Shown piece after piece: positions 33,350-42,264 of a stretch of 64,000 bases of DNA. The notes below the pieces were generated by a model. The model saw only the letters and a program-made list of their open reading frames with translations, was not told the DNA's origin and made no database searches. The translations under genes and the position numbers were made by a program. Location of the stretch: NCBI GenBank assembly GCA_027068075.1, contig JAMOUJ010000002.1:1-64000 (forward strand). Reading direction: 5' to 3'. Within the stretch, counting starts at the first letter, position 1. Each line of letters begins with the position of its first letter. The stretch is from Candidatus Aminicenantota bacterium (GTDB lineage: Bacteria > Acidobacteriota > Aminicenantia > S016-38).

Positions 33350-35106
33350 GTTTTTACCCTCACCTTCCAGTTCCTGGCCAGAAACCAGGCGGAAAAAACG
33401 GCCAGGGCGGAAACTATCAGCCCCGCCACCTGGTTTCCCGTAAGCCACAGGCCCACGGAAAACAGAAAACTGTAAACGAAGACGCACCCGAGGAAAATGT
33501 TCAGGAGACTTGATGGGACTTCCCAATCCCTCCGGGCCAGTTCCTCCCTGCCGAGTTTTTTGAGGAAACCCCTCCAGCCCGGACCTCCGGGCCTCACCCT
33601 TTCGTAAAACTTAAGAAGGGTCTCCTGGTCCGTAGGCCGGGACAGGTATGTGGCCAGGATCCAGGCCCCGGTGGTTATGGCCACCCCGATGGTGAACTCC
33701 TGCCACGGCTGGAGCCTGTGGTAGGCGGAAAAGAAAACCGCCACCAGAAAGGAAACCACCATGGCGGTGAGTTCGCTCACGGCGTTTATCCTCCACCAGA
33801 ACCACCGCAGGAGAAAAAGGAGGCCGGTTCCTGCACCTATCTGAAGTATCAGGTGAAAGGCCTGAAGGGCATTGTTCAGGAAGAGGGCGAAGGCTCCCGC
33901 CACCACCATCAGCAAAAGGGTGGAAACCCGCCCCACGAAAACCAGTTCCCTTTCGGAGGCTTCCGGCTTTATGAACCTCTTGTAGAAATCGTTGACTATG
34001 TAGGATGCTCCCCAGTTGAGGTGGGTGGATATGGTGGACATGTAGGCGGCGGTGAGGGAGGTAACCACCAGCCCCAGCAGGCCGTGGGGAAGAAAGGAAA
34101 CCATGGCCGGATAAGCCATGTCGTTTCTTATTATAGAGGGGTCCACATGGGGAAAGGCCTTTTTCAGGGCTCCCAGATCAGGGAAGACCAGCATGGAGGC
34201 CAGGGCAACTATTATCCAGGGCCAGGGCCTCAGGGCGTAATGGGTCACATTGAAGAGGAAGGTGGCTCCTATGGCGTGGTCCTCGTTCTTGGCGGCGAAC
34301 ATCCTCTGGGCTATGTAACCGCCTCCCCCGGGCTCCGCCCCCGGATACCAGGCGGCCCACCATTGCACCGCCAGGGGAATCACGAAAATGGCCATGAGGG
34401 TGTTGGGGTCCGAAAAATTCGGCAAAAGGGAAACCCTCTCCCTGACGATGGGATGGGTCAGGAGCCTATGAAGCCCCCCAACCTGCGGCAGTTTCACCGC
34501 ATATACCGCCACGGCAAAGGCGCCGAACATGGCAATGATAAATTGAAAAAAATCCGTAATTAAAACGCCGGTAAGTCCCCCCAGCATGCTGTAAAGGACC
34601 ACTATGGAACCGGCTATAACCACCGTGGCAAGGGGGGAAATTCCCAGAAGAACTCCCCCTATCTTGATGGCGGCCAGGGTCACCGAGGCCATTATCACTA
34701 TGTTGAAGAGGAGGCCCAGGTAGAGGGCTCTAAACCCCCGCAAAAAGGCGGCTATCTTACCGCTGTACCTCAGTTCGTAAAATTCTATGTCGGTTAGAAC
34801 CCCGGACCTCTTCCAGAGCCTGGCGTATACGAACACGGTGACCATACCGGTTATCAGGAAGGCGAACCATACCCAGTTTCCCGCCACCCCGTGGGTTCGG
34901 ACGATGTCCGTAACGAGGTTGGGGGTATCGGTGGAGAAGGTGGTGGCCACCATGGAAATCCCCAGAAGCCACCAGGGCATGCTCCTGCCGCTAACGAAGT
35001 AATCCTCGGCGCTTCTTCCCGCCTTTCTGGAGACGGCTAAGCCTATGGCCAGAGAGAGGAAGAAAAACGCTATCATAAAACCCCAATCCAGAGAGTTGAG
35101 AAGCAT
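33346..35106 (-). CDS. sodium/solute symporter (SSS family)
   Basis: 586 residues with about 13-14 membrane segments and SSS signatures such as SMPWWLLGISMVATTFSTDTP and LTAAYMSTISTHLNWGASYIVNDFY, the Na+-site region. The cytoplasmic segment near 520 precedes a last pair of helices. AGGAGGTTGC precedes the ATG. It is coupled with the hexosaminidase gene upstream, so an amino-sugar substrate is plausible but not shown. Confidence 0.9.
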   Translation of the reverse strand: MLLNSLDWGFMIAFFFLSLAIGLAVSRKAGRSAEDYFVSGRSMPWWLLGISMVATTFSTDTPNLVTDIVRTHGVAGNWVWFAFLITGMVTVFVYARLWKRSGVLTDIEFYELRYSGKIAAFLRGFRALYLGLLFNIVIMASVTLAAIKIGGVLLGISPLATVVIAGSIVVLYSMLGGLTGVLITDFFQFIIAMFGAFAVAVYAVKLPQVGGLHRLLTHPIVRERVSLLPNFSDPNTLMAIFVIPLAVQWWAAWYPGAEPGGGGYIAQRMFAAKNEDHAIGATFLFNVTHYALRPWPWIIVALASMLVFPDLGALKKAFPHVDPSIIRNDMAYPAMVSFLPHGLLGLVVTSLTAAYMSTISTHLNWGASYIVNDFYKRFIKPEASERELVFVGRVSTLLLMVVAGAFALFLNNALQAFHLILQIGAGTGLLFLLRWFWWRINAVSELTAMVVSFLVAVFFSAYHRLQPWQEFTIGVAITTGAWILATYLSRPTDQETLLKFYERVRPGGPGWRGFLKKLGREELARRDWEVPSSLLNIFLGCVFVYSFLFSVGLWLTGNQVAGLIVSALAVFSAWFLARNWKVRVKT

Positions 35107-35114
35107 GCAACCTC

Positions 35115-37106
35115 CTAATTCTTAACCGGAGATAAAATGAGTTTTTCAAGGGGAGAAACCACCAGGAGTTCCACCTCCGCCACCGGCTCCCGGGCCTTCT
35201 CCAGAAGGGCTTTTCCCGCCTCCAGCCATTCCTTATCCGGGGCCTCTCCCCGGGACCTCATCTCCATGGCCTGGAGGGCCAAGGCAGCCAGGCGGGAAAG
35301 GGACTCAGAAAGGGGAAGGATCTCCTTCACCACCGGGGAGAACCGGGAAAGTTCAACGATCCCTTCGTGGTTTTTCACCCACAGGGTGAGGAGAGTTTTC
35401 AATCTCTCCTCTGCTGCCCCATCCCCCTTCAAGTAGGCGTCCACCAGGGACGAAAACTCCCTGGGAAAGGGAGGATCCGGCACGGAGGCGTCCACGAAGC
35501 GGGTAAGGGGCGAAAATACGGTGTAATCGTGGAATTCGTGTCTTTTATATACCTGAATCGGTTGAACCAGGGCGACCAGAACCTCCAGGGGCCCGGGGTC
35601 TCCGTACCCCGCAAGGCGGCGGAGCATCATCCCCTGATTCTTTATGTGGGTGATGCCCAACTCCTCCAGTTCCTGGGAGACGACCCCGAGCCTTCTGTAC
35701 ATGTCCCCCAGATCCCTCACTTCGGGTGAGGACCACAGCCTTTCGGCTATGGCGGCGGTTCTGGGCCATATTCTGGAATCCACCGTCTCCGGACTGACCA
35801 GTTCCGCCCACATGGTGGCCTCTCCCCCCAGAACCCTCTTTTTCTCTTCCGGGGTCAGGTCCTGGGATTCCCAGAGGGGATCGTTTAGGTAGTGGAAAGA
35901 GGTGGGCTGGCATAGGTCTATGTAAAAACCGCTGGAAAGTATTGCGTAGAAGCCCTGTTTTACGGCGCTGTAAAGGGATTCCCTGCCCCTCCACGATTGG
36001 ATAACGACATTGCGGGGAAGGGCCGGATTTAAAATCTCGTCCCAGCCCACCATGGCTTTCCCGTGTTTTTTAAGGATTTTGTTTATCTTGAGGTTAAAAT
36101 AGGCCTGAAGTTCCTCAAAACTCTCCATGTGGTGCTTCCGCATGAACTCCGCCACCCTCCGGCTCTCCCCCCAGTGGACTCCGTTGACCTCGTCTCCCCC
36201 TATGTGAATGTAGGGGTCCGGAAAAAGGCGGGCCATTTCCCGGAAGAATCTGTCCAGAAATTTGTAAACCAGTTTCTTGGTGGGGTCCATGACGGGATCC
36301 GGGGTCCCGTAGTTCCTTTCCTTCTTGTAGGGACCGGGGAGAGTTCCCAGGGCGGGGTAGGCCACCAGCCAGGAGGTGGTGTGGGCGGGAACATCAAACT
36401 CCGGCACCACCCTTATCCCCCTCAGGTCCGCATACTTTATGAGTTTCTTTATCTCTTCCTGGGTAAAGTAATTCCCGTCGGAGGCCACCTGGTGAAGCCT
36501 CGGATAAACCTTGCTTTCAATGCGGAAACCCTGATCGTCGGTCAGGTGGAGGTGAAGAACATTCATCTTCACCGCCGCCATGGCGTCAATATTCCTTTTA
36601 AGAACCTCCATGGGCATGAAGTGACGCACCACATCAATCAAAAGCCCCCTCCAGGGAAACCGGGGATGGTCTTCTATCTGGACCGCCGGAAAGAAGTACC
36701 CATCCTCGTCGGCGGAAAGCAACTGCAGAAGGGTCTCCAATCCCCGGAGAATCCCTATGTCCGTGGAGGCCTTAACCAATATCTTCCCTTTCCCTACCCT
36801 CAGGACATAGGATTCGTCCATTTCAGGGGAAAGGGGGATGTGCTTCTGGTAAAGCAAAATCATGGAATCGCCTTCGGCCTCCGGGTTGAGAAAGAGGCCG
36901 GTCCTGCCCGACAGCCTTTTGAAAAATCTCAGCCTCGCCAGTTTCACCCTGGGGCTGAAGGGACCCTCTACCTTGAGGGCAAATCCCTCGCTCAGGCGGA
37001 ATTTTCCTTCCTGAAACTTAATCTTCCAGGGAAGAGGCATGAGGTTCACTCCATCCCCGGCCGTAAGCAGACACGCCAAAAGGATCAGCATCACCGTTTT
37101 CTTCAT
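35115..37106 (-). CDS. beta-N-acetylhexosaminidase (GH20)
   Basis: 663 residues, secreted (signal MKKTVMLILLACLLTAGDG). GH20b-like N-terminal domain about 25-150; catalytic barrel about 155-480 with WRGLLIDVVRHFMP, LHLHLTDDQGFR and the catalytic Asp-Glu in HIGGDEVNGVHW. A helical C-terminal extension follows. Releases terminal GlcNAc/GalNAc from chitin oligomers or glycans. Next to an SSS symporter, and the window also has glmS; together they suggest amino-sugar use. Confidence 0.92.
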   Translation of the reverse strand: MKKTVMLILLACLLTAGDGVNLMPLPWKIKFQEGKFRLSEGFALKVEGPFSPRVKLARLRFFKRLSGRTGLFLNPEAEGDSMILLYQKHIPLSPEMDESYVLRVGKGKILVKASTDIGILRGLETLLQLLSADEDGYFFPAVQIEDHPRFPWRGLLIDVVRHFMPMEVLKRNIDAMAAVKMNVLHLHLTDDQGFRIESKVYPRLHQVASDGNYFTQEEIKKLIKYADLRGIRVVPEFDVPAHTTSWLVAYPALGTLPGPYKKERNYGTPDPVMDPTKKLVYKFLDRFFREMARLFPDPYIHIGGDEVNGVHWGESRRVAEFMRKHHMESFEELQAYFNLKINKILKKHGKAMVGWDEILNPALPRNVVIQSWRGRESLYSAVKQGFYAILSSGFYIDLCQPTSFHYLNDPLWESQDLTPEEKKRVLGGEATMWAELVSPETVDSRIWPRTAAIAERLWSSPEVRDLGDMYRRLGVVSQELEELGITHIKNQGMMLRRLAGYGDPGPLEVLVALVQPIQVYKRHEFHDYTVFSPLTRFVDASVPDPPFPREFSSLVDAYLKGDGAAEERLKTLLTLWVKNHEGIVELSRFSPVVKEILPLSESLSRLAALALQAMEMRSRGEAPDKEWLEAGKALLEKAREPVAEVELLVVSPLEKLILSPVKN

Positions 37107-37178
37107 GTTAACCTCCGGAGAAATTTTACGATAAAGACCCCGAAATTTTAAAGGACAAATCCGAAGGGAAAGAAATCT

Positions 37179-38375
37179 TCATATAAGAGTCACCAGAAGG
37201 GCGTAGGAGGAACCGGCCATAAGACAGGTGAGGAAATTGGCAAAGGAATGGGTGGTGCAGGGTTTGAAATGGGCTTCGGTTAAATTACACAGGAGAACCA
37301 CCCCCAGGGCCAGGGGTAAATTCAGGTGGATTTTCATCGCGTGGGACAGTCCCAGAAGGGCAAGGGCTGCCAACCCTCCCCACAGGGTGCCCTTCACCGT
37401 CCAGAGCCCTTCCTCCCCTGGAAGTCCGGTCCTCAGGGTCCTGACATTGAGTCCCTTTCCCCGGCCAAGGCTGCCCACCTCCGTGGCCACCGTGTCAAAG
37501 GTGGCCTCTGCCAGGGCCACCGCCGCTGCCTGGGGAACCCCCAGAAGGCTGAAGAGAAGGGCCGGTCCCCCCTTTCCCCACACGCTGGAGGCCCCACGGC
37601 GGAAACCTTCCTTCTCCCGGGAGCGGTAAAGGGAGGCCGCTTCGGAGAGGAGGAGAAAGGCCATTAAAAGAAGGAAAAGCCTCCAGCCTCCGAAGAAGGC
37701 CACTCCCATCCCCACTGCCACCGCTGAGAGGCTCCCCCAGAGGTCAAAAAATCCCAGGGAGAAGGCTACGGCGAAAAGCAGGAAAACCGCTCCGGCGGAG
37801 ATGAGTTCCGCCTTTCCCAGGTGGAGGGTCGCCCTTCTCAGAGAGAAGAAAAAAACCACGAAGGAGGACGGAACGATGAGATTGTCGTCAAAGCCCAGAT
37901 CCAGGGATTCAAAGAGGGCTGAAAGGAAAACCGCCCCCTCCAGGGCAAGAAGGGTTTTAAGGTCCAGATTCCCGGCCACATACCAGTAAGCCAGGGGAAC
38001 CAGGAGGAAACCCGTCAGGATAAAGGCCCCGGTGCCGGTAAAACTTTTCCTTCGGTTCCAGGGAAGGGGATGCTTACCTCCGGCCACAGAGGCGACCCCA
38101 TCGGCAAAGGAAAGAAGGGCCCAGGCTCCTGCGGCCAGGGGAAGGTGATCCCTGAGGAGAAGAAGCATGAGGAGCACCGCCAGGGGATAATAAACTATCC
38201 CCCGGTCAAAGCCCCTTCTCCTCATTATTCCCCTACCGTATAGGGGCATGAGGAATATGTTGTGTAAAAGGGCCACCAGGGCTATGAGCACCACGGCCCA
38301 CCAGGGAAGAGCCGGTATAAGGAGTAGAGGAAGTCCGAAGAATATGTGAACGGCCTTTCTCAGACCCTCATTCAA
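37179..38375 (-). CDS. fused prenol-kinase-like and DUF92 (phytyl-phosphate-kinase-like) membrane protein
   Basis: About 398 residues from a TTG at 38375 with GGAGGAAGGAG upstream; a TTG at 38405 is also possible. The first half resembles dolichol/phytol kinase-type membrane proteins (LSFADGVASVAGGKHPLPW, KSFTGTGAFILTGFLL). The second half is DUF92 (LAEATFDTVATEVGSL, GLPGEEGLWTVKGTLWG). In plants VTE5 and VTE6, from these two families, successively phosphorylate phytol. The fusion suggests two-step phosphorylation of a prenol, but substrate is inferred. It overlaps the epimerase gene upstream by 8 bases. Confidence 0.75.
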   Translation of the reverse strand: MNEGLRKAVHIFFGLPLLLIPALPWWAVVLIALVALLHNIFLMPLYGRGIMRRRGFDRGIVYYPLAVLLMLLLLRDHLPLAAGAWALLSFADGVASVAGGKHPLPWNRRKSFTGTGAFILTGFLLVPLAYWYVAGNLDLKTLLALEGAVFLSALFESLDLGFDDNLIVPSSFVVFFFSLRRATLHLGKAELISAGAVFLLFAVAFSLGFFDLWGSLSAVAVGMGVAFFGGWRLFLLLMAFLLLSEAASLYRSREKEGFRRGASSVWGKGGPALLFSLLGVPQAAAVALAEATFDTVATEVGSLGRGKGLNVRTLRTGLPGEEGLWTVKGTLWGGLAALALLGLSHAMKIHLNLPLALGVVLLCNLTEAHFKPCTTHSFANFLTCLMAGSSYALLVTLI

Positions 38376-39282
38376 TCTCCTTCCTCCACCAGTTGAGGAT
38401 GTCAAGTAGGGTTTTTTCCATGGGAATGGAGGGAGTCCACCCGGTAACCCTGTTCAGTTTTCCTATGTCAGCCCAGACCAGGGGAACATCCGCCTTCCTT
38501 AGCCTGGACCGCTTGACTTCAACCTTAAATTCCAGTTCGGAGAAGGAAAAGAGAATTTCCAGAATTTCCCCAATGGAATACACCCTACCGGAGCCCAGGT
38601 TGTAAACCTGCCCCGTCTTGCCCCGGCGGGAAAGCAGAAACAGGGCCTCCACCCCATCGCGGACATCGGTGAAATCCCTTCTGGCCTGAAGATTCCCCAC
38701 CTCTATTACCGGCTTCCTTAACCCCTTTTCCGCCTCGGCTATGGCCCTGGCAAAGGCCGAAGCGGCAAAGGCCGGCCTCTGACCCGGCCCAATTTGATTG
38801 AAAAGCCTCACCACAATGCCCTTTATCCCGAAAACGCGGCGGTAAAACATGAGAACTTCCTCGGCGGAAAGTTTGGAAACCCCGTAGTGGGAAAGGGGCG
38901 CCGGAGGAACGCTCTCCTTAATGGGCTGCTTTTTGGGGGGCACGGCCCCGTAAACCGCCGCCGAAGAAGCCAGAAGGAATACGGGTTTCTGTTTAGCGCT
39001 GGCCAGGGCATCCAGGAGATGGACCGTGGCCAGAAAATTGTTTGAATAGGTTTCCTCAAGTTGCTCCCAACTCTTTCCCACATGGCTCTGACCCGCCAGA
39101 TGGAAAACCACATCCGGCTTAAACTCCACCACCTCCTCCAGGGAATCCCTGCCGATGACGAGTTGTCTCTGGCAGGAGGGACAGGTCTGACGGCATATCC
39201 CCATAACCTCCCCTTCCCGGGAAAGTTTCTCCGAAAGGTGGCGGCCTATGAACCCACAGGCGCCGGTGACCAGATACTTCAA
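38368..39282 (-). CDS. NAD-dependent epimerase/reductase, probable GDP-4-keto-6-deoxymannose reductase
   Basis: 304 residues, extended SDR: TGACGFIGRHL nucleotide motif, SSAAVYG and catalytic YGVSK, then RLFNQIGPGQ and DFTDVRDGVEAL. An N-terminal CPSCQ pair is unusual for the family. It directly follows a GDP-mannose 4,6-dehydratase-like gene with 4-base overlap, which favours a GDP-rhamnose/6-deoxy-talose type reductase. Confidence 0.8.
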   Translation of the reverse strand: MKYLVTGACGFIGRHLSEKLSREGEVMGICRQTCPSCQRQLVIGRDSLEEVVEFKPDVVFHLAGQSHVGKSWEQLEETYSNNFLATVHLLDALASAKQKPVFLLASSAAVYGAVPPKKQPIKESVPPAPLSHYGVSKLSAEEVLMFYRRVFGIKGIVVRLFNQIGPGQRPAFAASAFARAIAEAEKGLRKPVIEVGNLQARRDFTDVRDGVEALFLLSRRGKTGQVYNLGSGRVYSIGEILEILFSFSELEFKVEVKRSRLRKADVPLVWADIGKLNRVTGWTPSIPMEKTLLDILNWWRKEIE

Positions 39283-40235
39283 ATCCTCTCCCTCCAGTAG
39301 TTCAGGAGGTCTTCCAGGGTTTTTTCAAAGGGGATGCGGGGCTCCCATCCGGTTCTTTCCTTGAATTTGGAGTAATCTCCTATCAGGACAGGAACATCCG
39401 AAGGCCGAAGTCTGCTGGGATCCTGCTCCACCTTCACCTTGGCCCGGGAAAGGGAAAGCAGGTTCTGGAGCACCTCCGATATTTTGTAGCCCCTTCCGGA
39501 GCACAGGTTGTAAACCTCCCCGGCCTCTCCCCTGGTAGCCGCCAGCCAGTAGCCCCGGACCATGTCCCTAACATCGGTAAAGTCCCTTACCGCATCCAGG
39601 TTCCCCACCTTTATAACCGGTGGCCTGATGCCCTTTTCTATCTCCACTATCTGCTTGGCGAAGTTGGAGCACACGAATACCTCCCCCCGCCGTGGGCCGG
39701 TGTGGTTAAATCCCCTGGTCCTTACTATGTTCATGCGGTAACTCATGAAATACTGATACCCCAGGAAATCCTGGGCTATCTTGGAGACGGCGTAGGGACT
39801 CAGGGGCCTCAGGGGATTGGTTTCCTTTATGGGAACTTCGTCCTCCTTTACCAGGCCGTATTCTTCGCTGGAACCCGCTATTTGAATGGATGGGGAAAGT
39901 CCCAGTTCCCTAACCGCTTCAAATATGTTGGTCTGACCCAGAATGTTGGTGGTGAGGGTTTCCTGGGGAGCCCTCCAGGAGGTGGGGACGAAACTCTGGG
40001 CCGCCAGATGAAAGATGAGGTCAGGCCTCACCTCCTCAAGGACCTTTTTTACGGATATGTAGTCCCTTATGTCCCCTTCCACCAATTTTATTCTTCCCTC
40101 CAGGTGCTCTATGTTCTCCCGGCGGGACCTCCACCTTATTATCCCGTAAACCTCCACATCCGGGTGGTTCTCAACGATGTAATCGGCTAAATGGGACCCT
40201 GCGAAACCGGTGATGCCGGTAATCAATGCTTTCAT
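39279..40235 (-). CDS. gmd: GDP-mannose 4,6-dehydratase-like
   Basis: 318 residues: TGITGFAGSHLADYI, GSSEEYG, catalytic YAVSK, RGFNHTGPRRG and DFTDVRDMVRGY, all typical of GMD-type dehydratases. Makes GDP-4-keto-6-deoxymannose. Middle gene of a three-gene nucleotide-sugar set with 4-base overlaps. Confidence 0.85.
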   Translation of the reverse strand: MKALITGITGFAGSHLADYIVENHPDVEVYGIIRWRSRRENIEHLEGRIKLVEGDIRDYISVKKVLEEVRPDLIFHLAAQSFVPTSWRAPQETLTTNILGQTNIFEAVRELGLSPSIQIAGSSEEYGLVKEDEVPIKETNPLRPLSPYAVSKIAQDFLGYQYFMSYRMNIVRTRGFNHTGPRRGEVFVCSNFAKQIVEIEKGIRPPVIKVGNLDAVRDFTDVRDMVRGYWLAATRGEAGEVYNLCSGRGYKISEVLQNLLSLSRAKVKVEQDPSRLRPSDVPVLIGDYSKFKERTGWEPRIPFEKTLEDLLNYWRERI

Positions 40236-41230
40236 AAGGAACCTCCGTAAACCTTTTTATAATATTGCTGAAAATCCCCGGACTTCCTTTTTTCCCACCA
40301 ATCCCTGTGTGTTTTATACCACTCCACGGTTTTTTTAAGCCCGGCTTCAAAGCCCACCCTGGGCCTCCAGCCCAAACTCCGGATTCTGGAACTGTCCACG
40401 GAGTATCTTATGTCGTGGCCCGGGCGGTCCTTGACGAACTCTATCCATGCCTCGTCCATGCCCATTATTTCCAGTATTTTATGGGCCAATTCTAAGTTGC
40501 TCAGTTCAAAATTGGAGGAAAGGTTGTAACATCCCCCCACCTGGGCCTTCTGAAGAAGAAGCCACAGGCCCTCCACGCAGTCCTCCACGAAAACCCACTC
40601 CCTTATGTTTTCCCCGGTGCCGTAAAGGGGTATTTTCTTCCCCTCCAGGAGGTTGGTTATAAATAGAGGAATGGCCTTTTCCGGATGCTGGTAGGGACCG
40701 TAGTTGTTGGAGGGACGGACGATCACCACCGGAAGACCGTAGGTCCTGTGGAAGGCGAAGGCCAGCCTGTCGGCCCCTGCCTTGGAGGCGGCATAGGGGG
40801 AGGAGGGATTCAACGGATCACCCTCCCTGAAACTCCCCTCCTCTATGGGACCGTAGACCTCATCGGTGGAAATGTGAAGAAATCTTTTGATGTTTCCGGT
40901 CCTTCGGGCCGCTTCCAGGAGAACATATGTCCCGTAAACATCGGTGAGGACGAATTCTCCCCCCTCCAGAATTGACCTGTCCACATGTGTCTCGGCGGCG
41001 AAGTGGACCACGGAATCCACATCCTTCATGAGTTCCATCACCAGGTCCCTGTCCCTTATGTCTCCCTTCACGAACCGGTGGTTGGGATGCTCCAGGAAGT
41101 CCTCCATGGTGTCAAGTCCACCGGCATAGGTCAAAAGGTCAAGGTTCACCACCTCCGCTCCCTGTGCCAGGGCCTTCCTTACGAAATGGGAACCTATAAA
41201 ACCTGCACCCCCTGTTACGAGAAGTCTCAT
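40232..41230 (-). CDS. rfbB: dTDP-glucose 4,6-dehydratase
   Basis: 332 residues: TGGAGFIGSHFV, FAAETHVDRSI, STDEVYG, YAASKAGADRL, RPSNNYGPYQHPEKAIPLFI, all diagnostic of RmlB. First step from dTDP-glucose to rhamnose and other 6-deoxy sugars. rmlA, rmlC and rmlD are not in this window. Confidence 0.9.
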   Translation of the reverse strand: MRLLVTGGAGFIGSHFVRKALAQGAEVVNLDLLTYAGGLDTMEDFLEHPNHRFVKGDIRDRDLVMELMKDVDSVVHFAAETHVDRSILEGGEFVLTDVYGTYVLLEAARRTGNIKRFLHISTDEVYGPIEEGSFREGDPLNPSSPYAASKAGADRLAFAFHRTYGLPVVIVRPSNNYGPYQHPEKAIPLFITNLLEGKKIPLYGTGENIREWVFVEDCVEGLWLLLQKAQVGGCYNLSSNFELSNLELAHKILEIMGMDEAWIEFVKDRPGHDIRYSVDSSRIRSLGWRPRVGFEAGLKKTVEWYKTHRDWWEKRKSGDFQQYYKKVYGGSL

Positions 41231-41238
41231 TTCACCTC

Positions 41239-41589
41239 CTACCTTCTTATGGAAATGTCGTCTTCTGTACCCTCCAGCCCATCAGGGCCTTTGCTTATAA
41301 GTTGAAATCCGGACCCTTCCCTCCTGTAAATTATGGGGCGGCCCCAGGGATCCCGGGGTTGCCTTCCGAATACCTCCTCCAGGGAAGAGGGAAGGCCTCC
41401 GTGGTCAAGGCTCCAGGTCTGAATCTCCTGGGCCATAACCCTGAGGTCGTTTTTCACCATGACGGTGGCGGTCCTCTTGAGGCCCTTTATTCCTCCCCGG
41501 GCATCCTCCACCACCCCCTTGGTTTGAATATAGTGAAGGGCCAGATAAATGCCGGCCACCACAAGAACGATCAAAATTAAGGCTCTCAT
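41239..41589 (-). CDS. GspG-like secretion pseudopilin-type protein
   Basis: 116 residues: one N-terminal membrane helix (ALILIVLVVAGIYLALHYI) and the C-terminal T2SS GspG pattern RDPWGRPIIYRREG...SKGPDGLEGTEDDI, including the Ca2+-binding acidic end. The G/FTxxE prepilin cleavage site is missing, so it may be a membrane-anchored relative rather than a true pseudopilin. Confidence 0.75.
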   Translation of the reverse strand: MRALILIVLVVAGIYLALHYIQTKGVVEDARGGIKGLKRTATVMVKNDLRVMAQEIQTWSLDHGGLPSSLEEVFGRQPRDPWGRPIIYRREGSGFQLISKGPDGLEGTEDDISIRR

Positions 41590-41595
41590 AATTTC

Positions 41596-42264
41596 TTATT
41601 TTACCTTAGCCACCGTAAAACTGTAAAGAAGGATGCCGGCGGCCACGGAAACATTCAGGGAATCAAAATCCTCCCTCATGGGTATTTCCACGCGAAAATC
41701 GCAGAGGCTCAGAACCGATTTTCTCAGCCCCCTCCCCTCAGACCCCAGGACGAGGACGAACCTTTCAGGAGGGACAAATTCATTGAGGGGCTCTCCCGGA
41801 CGGAGGGCGGCCACGGTCCAGAGGCCGTCCTCCCGGGCCCTCCGCAGGAAGGCGGGAAGGGAGGTGGTCCTGTGGATTTTAGCCCGGAAAAGGGCCCCCG
41901 CCGAGGCCCGGGCCACGGTTTCGTTCAGCGGAGGGGAGTGCCGTTTTTCCATCACCACGGAAGCGCCGAAGGAAAAGGCGGTCCTTATTATGGCGCCCAG
42001 GTTCATGGGGTCCTCTACCCTGTCCAGGGCCACCACCTTTCCCGTTTGGAGAACCTCCTCTTCGCTGGCCAGTTTCACCTCCGCCACATGGGCCCTCCCC
42101 CTTTTTTCCGCCGGGGAGAAAAGGTAGGGAATCCCCCTTTCCCTGGCCATTTCCTTTATTTTTTCTATCCTGGGGTCCCTTCTCCTGGCGGGCAGGATTA
42201 TCTTCTCCACCTCCGCTCCGCTTAAGAGGGCCTCGGTTATCTCGTTCAGCCCCTGGACCACCAT
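41596..42264 (-). CDS. SpoU-family RNA 2'-O-methyltransferase (RlmB-like)
   Basis: 222 residues with an N-terminal substrate-binding domain (VQGLNEITEAL) and the SPOUT knot: ALDRVEDPMNLGAIIRTA, LVLGSEGRGL, RVEIPMREDFDSLNVSVAAGILLY. Likely methylates 23S rRNA G2251 or a tRNA ribose. Overlaps gltX by 19 bases. Confidence 0.88.
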   Translation of the reverse strand: MVVQGLNEITEALLSGAEVEKIILPARRRDPRIEKIKEMARERGIPYLFSPAEKRGRAHVAEVKLASEEEVLQTGKVVALDRVEDPMNLGAIIRTAFSFGASVVMEKRHSPPLNETVARASAGALFRAKIHRTTSLPAFLRRAREDGLWTVAALRPGEPLNEFVPPERFVLVLGSEGRGLRKSVLSLCDFRVEIPMREDFDSLNVSVAAGILLYSFTVAKVK

